Part shown: piece by piece, positions 25,801-34,800 of the stretch
Position numbering within the stretch: the first letter of the stretch is position 1
Layout: every line of letters begins with the position of its first letter
NCBI GenBank assembly: GCA_012861695.1
Contig: JAAOOA010000006.1
Span: 12,119,879-12,183,878 of the forward strand
DNA: 64,000 nt
Direction of reading: 5' to 3'
Source of the DNA: Trematomus loennbergii
Lineage: Eukaryota > Chordata > Actinopteri > Perciformes > Nototheniidae
Position numbers and translations under genes: made by a program
The notes under the pieces: generated by a model
Seen by the model: only the letters and a program-made list of their open reading frames with translations
What the model was told of the DNA's origin: nothing
Database searches by the model: none

Positions 25801-28800
25801 GGCTGGGGATCTGGGTCGCCATCATTCACATCGTAGCTGGCATCCGGGTCCTAAATAAAGGCGCAGATAAGCCGTTATAGTAAGACGCCGAGGTCAGTGT
25901 GATCCATTCAAGTACTTCAATCTATCGTCTACATGCCAAATGCAAAACCTTAAAATCTGTCTGTATGTAAATCGTTCTAAATATCCATCAGCCGCTCAGT
26001 TTCAGCACACATACAAGAAGAGACGATTTGTTATTGAAAATCTGCTCTATTATCTCCATTCTTGTCTTTTGTTATGTGTCTGCTGCCTAACAGCCTCACT
26101 GTGGATAACAGAATGCTTTATTTAAGGAGTTATACTCACGTAATTTTGCATTAGGTCAGGATGGTTCTTCTCTATTCCATCATCCAGGATGGACACCACC
26201 ACTCCTTTACCTGTGTAGCCCAACTCCCACGCAGATCTGGCATTCAGGTCACGGTGGTTTGGGTTGTACTGAGGACGCAGAAGACAAGTTGCTTAGATTG
26301 AATCCAATTATCTGATAGACACCTGATTGCTTTCAAGAATGTGCTCTTCACTATATCTGGACTGGCATACTCTAATTGTTAAGCAAGGTGGATCCATGAC
26401 CCTTAAAGTGTCCTCAGAGTTACCGCAGGGGGAGAGTGGGCTAATATTATTATCACAAATAAATTCATTTTAGTAGAAATAAAAAAGTAGTTTGCTTTAC
26501 ACAGCTTTGTTGATAGTTTAAATGTTACCCATGAAACTCAGTATTATATGCTTTAGGATGACTTAACATTATTGTTGGGCCAGATCAATATGCGTATTTG
26601 ATACACATGTAGTTAGTAACTCCTTCTCTCTTTAAGCTATGGGGTCTTTGGCCTGAAGAAACATTTCAGACGCCTGAATGAAGACATCTGATGAAGACTG
26701 AAGCACGGAGGACAAGGGAGCAGCTAATTTACTTCAAGTCATTCTTCCTTAGTGAAAAGCTAAAGTTTCTAATTGAGTGGCGGAGGGATTGGAAGGTTAC
26801 AGAGAGCATCTCCCCTGAAAGCATCAATGCCATGCTAGCTTTTATTGCATTTATTATTAATACCAACTAAGTACAGGTGACCTGGATCGTGACACACTAA
26901 TCATTCGTTATGCTTTTTGATACGATTTTGACATTCAACTTGACATTTGGTCAAAAGTCATTTCTGGCTTTTATCAAGATCAAAGCTTTTCTTTTTAAAG
27001 TGTGCCTTCAATTAAATATAGTGTGTCTGATGCACCACTCTTAGATTCTAGACCTTTTTTAAATGCAGTCAATCAGATAGGATTATGTTTTGTTCTTCAG
27101 TCTTGTAATGTCATTGACACCATAACCATCAAGAATAATATCAATGAAATCTGAGTTGTGATATTCACTGCTGATTTAAATTGCAAATGCCCTCTGCGGC
27201 TGGCAGGCTGAGTGTATAATAAATCTGAGGGGCATGGTAATGTAACATTTTAAATATAGCTCATCAAGTGAGTCCTTTTTCTTCTGTAATGTCAGTATTC
27301 CTTCTGCACACTCAAGCCTGTGAGCTGCTTTGAGGCTTGACCATGATTTACAATGTCTCATCATTTAGATAAATATCTGAACAATATGAACTATTCATTG
27401 TTATAGCAGGTGTTGACCATTAGCACCTGTCCACCAAGGACGCACAGGGAGAGATGCCAAAAACCTGAAATCCTCTGTTACATCTTTAGACTTCTGAACA
27501 TCAAAATAAATGATCATCTGTTTATTTGCAGTGTGTGACCTGTCCACAAGCTTCATCTTGATTAATGCTCATCAATCTGGTTTCGTTTGTTATCAACTAA
27601 AGTGTTCACATGCACTTTTGTTAAGAAGGGGACATTTATATTCTGCTTAAAGCTCATTACGGAATAATAAAGAGTGGAAGGATCTGAGACTAGCAAGGTG
27701 GTGCTCCAGTTTTCACGTCTTTTGTTGTTTTAATGAGCTTTGCAATCTCATGGGATGCCCACATAGACTTCGAAATAGAAATCAATCTTTATTTGTATGC
27801 TTCCCACTCACACAGGTTCAGCTGAGTGCACCGTGTTCATACATTTCAGCAGATTAGGTTAAGTAATCATCTTTAACATGTTTCTTTTATTAGACGTTTG
27901 TTATCTCCCTATGTGCCAGCAAACGATGGTGAAGCTGCATGGATTATGTGATAAGTCCATTAAAGACTTCACAGCAGCTATTTTGGTAATGCAAACCAAT
28001 TAAAATGACATGTGTTGCCTGTTTCTGTGGTAAAAATGTTAATGTATGATAGACAGTGATAGTAATTTTTGGTTTTAAACTGTTGGGTGGAAAAAACAAT
28101 TACTTTTTGATGGGCATTTGTTCTCATTTTAGAAAAACAAAAGCATTAATCAATAAACATTTAGCAGATTAACTGATAATGCATATAATCGTAAGCCGCA
28201 GCTATAAAAGATACTAAGAAAATCCTTTCCATTAATGCATCAAAGACGGATTATTATATCAGTGAAATGCTAATAACTGTAGTGGATGTATGGCACAATC
28301 TATGTGGAAACATTAATGCAACCAGGCGGTCGGCTCTTATCTGCTCATTTGCCTTTCAAGTTGGCGCTAACTACTCCAACACACAGGGGAAGTCAGTCCG
28401 CCTCCGTTAGAGTACAGACAGTTTGAACAACTGCTGATGCAAGTCTGCTTTGCATCACCATGAATTTTCTTCCGCCTGAAGCAACTTCAGAGTAATTGAA
28501 GGAAGAGTGGAGCCTAAAAGAAAATCTTGGGGGTTGTTACTGCTTTTAAAAAGGCCAGCGTATCAGTCACATTCTTCAAGTCAAACGGAAAAATCAATCA
28601 ACTGAGAACAAGAACGATTCAAGGTGAATCACCTCTGTCTGTTCCTCTTCCTTCCCTCTTTGTTTCTTGGAGATACAAACAACTTTAAAAAGCATGCAAC
28701 ACAGAAGTCAAAGGCACTCTGTGTGTGCATGCATGCTGTTGCTCATCTGAATCCTTCAGGTGAAGTCACTTAGACTTTGAGTTCTGCAAACAAGACACGC

Positions 28801-31800
28801 CACAGCACTTTGCACAAAAATGGCATATTGGATTCATACACGCTTGTCTTTTGACTCGGGGGAAACATCAAACCCCCAAATTTAATTAGGTTTATTGACT
28901 TTGGGTCGATAAAAAGCTCAACCACTGTGCAGCGCTGAATAATGTCCCACCGACGCACACGAACACACAGCCTTTTGTTCAAGGTAGTTTCTGTTCAGCA
29001 GTGTTTATTCTCACCAGGTACCACTGGTCTCTGAACTTGGGATCTGATGGTTCTTGGTAGACGTCCCTCTTTTTCCTCTTTTTCGACACTTGTTGTTCAG
29101 CCCAAGTCACCTAAACAAGGAGAGCACAGACACAGACATTAGCGATACAAACATGAAAGGTGAGGTGGTGCTGTACAGAGAGAAATATAGCTGGCCACAA
29201 AGGCTATTTCAGAACAAGAAATAATGATGTGGTAGGGACAAGGATCAACATGTCAAATGAATTCATCGAGATCTGAATTCTCGTGGGACGACAGCAGACA
29301 GAGAGAGAGAGATTAGAGGCGCAGCAGTATCGCCGGCTCCTCACTAAATGAGACTCGCCCAGGAACTCCAGAGAAGCCCACACTAATTACAAATTCGGAA
29401 TTAGTGTAAAGTCGGATGCAGCAGGATCAGTACAAATCTAACGACACAACAGTCTGCAGCAGGCTTTCATGTGTGAGCTACAGCAGAAAATGTTGAAAGA
29501 AGCAAAATGCAAACGGTGAAAATAACTGCATCCCTCTCCCTCTGCAGTTTCACTCGCTGTATAGAAAAAAAACACCAGAGTAGACGAGAACAGAGAAGAA
29601 TATGTCAGAGACAGAAGACAGAGAACTGCCTGCCGCAAGGACAGAGCACCTGGTGTGAAGGACGACCAAATCACAGCGCACCGCCTCTGCAGTTCACTAA
29701 GGAGTTTCAAAAAGGAAAGAAGCAATGAAGGTCACATTAGCTGCTTCACTTAACGTTGCCAATTCAAAAATGATCACAATATAACGGCATAATGGAACAA
29801 CGTTACTTGAAGGAGCAGAGAGGAGTGTGTAAAGGTTTGTTTGTTTTCTGCTTTGTTAACCGGTGAGAAGCTCAATCAGCGAAAGTGGAGGAGACGTTTC
29901 CACCAGGATTCATCCCACTCTGTCTGGGAAGGTGAGGTCAGACCTGTGAGGTGCAGTTTCCACAGAAAACTGGATGACAGCTTTTACACAATGAACATGT
30001 GCACTTAAGCAGCGACACAATTATTGGCCCTGACACAGTCAAAGAACTACTGCTGACAAACAGGGATGGATACAGAATACGTCTAAAAAAAAAAAAAGGG
30101 AACTGGCACTATTTATTTCTGCCGTTGTCAGCCTGAGGAATTTTACTTTTGGAAGAGAAATCTAACCTGCCACATTAAAAAATAAATGCCTGCCTGTGTC
30201 CTACTGCTGCATTTTATTCTAGTAAATTATCTTTCAGACACACAATGAAAAGTTAAAAGGTACATCATGTCGCCGAAAATGTACAACTGGTCAGAGGCTG
30301 CTTATAAGTTGGCGATGCAATAACTGTATAGTTTTTCCGTGCTCATTTAATCGCCAAAAATGACATCCGTTTTAAAATAGTTGCAAAAGTTACGAGATGA
30401 GAAAAAAAAAAAGATATATTGCTTCTTCTAGCACCGATTCAAATCGTGTTGAATCTAAAATGAATGCCATGATATCGACAGCTCAATCTCATCTTCACTG
30501 AATCAGTAAATGTGTGTCTTGTTAATATCACATTTTTAGAAGGAGAGCTCCAGAACCACAGAGTTTCACAAAGATGTTCCACAGTGGCATTATTACTACG
30601 TCTAATCAGTTTGAGATCCAGCTGTTGGACGTGCTTCTCTCACTCAGGCTTTAATATTGGCTTTCTGTTTTAGAGCAAAGGACTGATAAGGATCTCTACA
30701 TCCTGAGTGAGAAAGACTCCGTTGTGTGCAGGAAGCAAATTCAACGTCATTACACTTGTTTATGTGATATTCAGTCAATTCGAAAACAACCTTTTTCTCT
30801 GCGTCATGCGGTGGTTTGTGGGATTTCCCCCCTTGTATTTCCTCCAACATTTCTCAGTGAAATCGTGTATGAAACCACTTTTGTTTTCTCACATACGTAG
30901 TAGTTTGTCCGTGCTGACTCATGACAGGATTCATAAAGAAAAAAGATACATTTCCCTGAAATATTTATTAACTGTGGAAACACAGCGAGTTATATTTAAT
31001 GTTCGGTGCTCCGGAGTGTTAACTGCAGCATGTGTAGCTCGCCTTTCATCAAATCGGCTTCTTAAACCATCTCATAATTACGTCCGGAGCATGTGTGCTT
31101 TTAATTCCCTTGTCATTGTTTTGCATACAGTGAAGGCCTTTGTATGTAAGTCACTTTGTAATCTTGTGCTTGCCTTTCCTGACAACGTGACTGCTTCTTT
31201 TCATACTTAAGCTGTGTAAGAAATGTATGAAATGTTGCTTCGTCTAACAAGACAGACGAGAACAACATGCCTTACAGGAAGAGATCTACAAGCAGAACTG
31301 GGAGTGTATTTACTGGCGTCTTTTTTTTAATTAATATTAAAGAAATATTTGTTGCTCAAAAAGGGAAATCTTCTAACTTTTTGAACCACAGGGTCAGGCT
31401 TTAACAAACTACTACAACCATTTAATAAGAGCTGATAAGCTGAAGGATCATAGCTCATCGGCATTAAGTTCCTGAAAATATTTAGTCCTTGCTACAGGAG
31501 ATACAGTTTGGTCTCTTTTGGCGGCAGACACCTCAGTGACAGCAGTTATTTGGTGTCAATTAGTGCAGCCAGTTTTGATAATGACACACACAGTTCTTGG
31601 AAATGTCCATCAAATCACAGCAAAGTCTATAGTCATGAGGAAATTATGGCATAGATTAGTGTGTAGGGTGTGTTCACAAACACACAATGGGAATGCTGAA
31701 TCAGTAAACCCTGGGGGGGGGGGGGGCTTCCTGAAAGCTTTAGTTACCTTCATTTTAGCATCATATTTTGTTCCATTTGTGGGCAGAAATACATCATTTC

Positions 31801-34800
31801 AGAACACAGCGTACCAACAACTTGAAATGAATCACTAAGGACTGTCATTCATAGCAAGTTTATATAGATGCAGAGGAATATATCTTCCTAGCACACTTCC
31901 AGCTACTTATTTCCATCAACATGTTCTGCTCACTCTCCACAGGAAACAGGAATAGAGTAAAAGTCCTATCTTCTAATGCGTTCTTTAATAGTCCGTGGCA
32001 GAACACAGAGCCCGGAAGTTGACAAAGAGTTATTGTTATTATAAATGGAAATGCAAAAACAGAATCTGTCTAATGCATCCAGACCTTAACATAACCTATG
32101 CATAACAAATAATCACAAACACACTGATGGTAGGATTATATCTGTCCAAAAAATAGGTTTTGTCCTTCTTTGTTATACAAACATTGCATCCTCCCTCAAA
32201 ATGAAAGCCTCACATAAAGAATCATTACAATGAAGGAACAAAATACCAATTATAATATAGATCAATGCCTAATGTGTCAATTATATGTATCCTAAAGCTC
32301 AATATGCTGAAATCCCCACTATATTGTTACAGTTATTACACTGGCATCAGAGCGATAGTTAAATGGTTACTTTCAACATTTCTGAGCCTACTTTTCTTTG
32401 CTACGTCTGGTCTTTTCTTCACTTCTTTTCAACTAACCAATCAAAACAGCAAAGCCCCAAACAACACAAAGCATTGACTAAATATTGAATAAAACAGAAA
32501 ACAGTAGAGGGCATGGAGGTAGCAGATAGACCTCAGCTTTAAATCTTCAATAGAGCCCATTAACAGGCTCTGTTAGTCTATGAGATCTGGCACAAGTCCA
32601 TGTGCTTTTGTCAGTAATTAGACACTCTTCAAAGAGACTTTACTGCACCTTTTGTTCAGGCTTCAGCTCAAACTGTTTAAGCTGCGGGACGGTCTCATTT
32701 GAATTCAAAATTTCTTCCATTAGAAATATTTGTTCAAGGCTTTTCCTTTTTAGAAAAACTGTGCAGCTGATGCACATGAATTGCTCAGATTTTACAGCAG
32801 CATATTTTCACAAATGTAAGGATTTTTTTTATGTTCATTAAGTATTAGGGGATTTGGTAAAAGGAATTGCAAGCTATTGCAGCATTTGCCGAGCTCCCTG
32901 CATCAGATAAACAGACAAATAGATAAAACAATCTTTGAAATTCCTGCGGGGGCTGACCCCTCCTGCACAGACCGGAGGACCTGGAACTCTACACTCCACT
33001 CTCTCCGAGGTGCTGGGGAAAAAAAGGAATTCAACAACAGGAAATGGAGTCAACTGTTCAAGGAAATCCCAAAGAGGGAGGTGGACCAATTCTAACACGG
33101 ACGAAAACAAACCCAGCAGAAGCTGCTCTATTCCCAGGGTGCACCTGTGATGTGTTGCTGCACAGCATGACTGCATAGCCAGTGTTACCCTAAGGCAGGT
33201 TTCATTAGATTTGTGTATGGCAGTGGAATTTGTGTGGTGCATGAAGCTTCTGCACTTGTATATTTTCATTTGAAGTTTTAACTTAAAGGTCCCCTATTAT
33301 ACTGTTTTTCATCAATATATTACAGGTCTCAGATATATACAAAACATGTCTCTGAAGTGTTTGGCTCGAAACACCAAGCAGATCATTGTAGGATCCCATA
33401 AACCCCTCTGTTTCAGCCCTGTTTCAAAAGTGCTGATTCTCTGTCTGTTACTTTAGATGAAAATAAGGAGCCACTCCCCACGCCCCTCTGAGAGATATTT
33501 GGTTAAAAAGAACACAATGGTGCTCTAGGAGGAGATTCAGGCGATAAGGTGGGGGGGGGGGTTACCTTGGTTGGTGATTGGCTAATGGTTACACAAGCCA
33601 AAACATCGTTGTGACATCATAAAGGGGCCAAAATCTGATCAGCTCATGTTCAGACAGGTTTTTATAAATGGATCAGGACAAAAAGAGAGAGAATCTTTTT
33701 TCCTGAAACTTTCAGAGTCTCTTTACACAGAGGGGACACATGTTTATGTATAAAAGACATGAACAAGTGGATTTTGCATAGTATGTGACCTTTAATAACC
33801 ATCACTCAAATAAAGTGGACACAATTCAGTTCATAATGTTCATATCATTTCCAAAGAAAAAGCGACAGAAAGAAGAAAGACAGAAAGAAGAAGAGACGAA
33901 AGAAGAAGAGACGGAGAAGAAGAGACGGAAAGAAGAAGAGACGGAAAGAAGAAGAGACGGAAAGAAGAAGAGACGGAAAGAAGAGAGACGAAAGAAGAGA
34001 GACAGAAAGAAGAAGAGACAGAAAGAAGAAGAGACAGAAAGAAGAAGAGACAGAAAGAAGAAGAGACAGAAAGAAGAAGAGACAGAAAGAAGAAGAGACG
34101 GGCCATTGAAAGGCAGGGATATGGGAAACGGGGTGAAAAATGTTTTCAACATTTTCAAGCTTCATCATTAGGAGAAGAAGAGCACACAACGCAAAATAAA
34201 CTCCAATCAGCGAGTAAACAAAGAACCAAATGAGGAGTGGAGCGGAGGAGTCTGAGCCGCTCGGCTGGATCAGCATTGGAGTTGATCACGATTGGCTATA
34301 TAAAGCCTGAGCCATTTCAGACTCAGTGTTCATTGTAACCCATTGTGCTCTGGGTGCACCAGATGTCTAATGCGCCCTTCTGCACTCTAACACTTTAAAC
34401 GTTCTCAGCCGGTGAACCACACAGGAGCACAAACAAAAAAGTACCATCCGGCAGCTCCAATTAATATTTTTTTAGATCGACAACGAGGTTCAGCAAGCGA
34501 TGCAAGAAAGGCTTCTCTGGGTTTATCTGAAAAATGACAGTTTTGTCTTTTTTCAGTGACATTTATCATTACACAGCTGCTTTGAAGTGCTGCTGTAGAC
34601 TGAATCTAAAATGTAAAGTTTGCTGAGGATGTAGAGAGGCTGTCTGAAACCAAGCCAGCCTGTCATAACACCATTAAACTAACACTCCTCTGTCCACAGA
34701 TACTACTGAAACACTGAAGGACATTACGCAAACCTAGATATGAAACCAGTGAAGTGAAGCTGTGATATGGAAACAGTGTCATGGTTTTAAATGTGTTCAC

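Noticed and set aside
30707..31210. 167-codon plus-strand ORF
   Set aside because: Intronic, antisense to furin, with low-complexity chance composition and no known motif.
33785..34171. 128-codon Lys/Glu/Arg-rich ORF and Ser/Phe/Leu-rich ORFs on the other strand
   Set aside because: Produced entirely by the 16-bp tandem repeat, whose three-unit period restores every frame.
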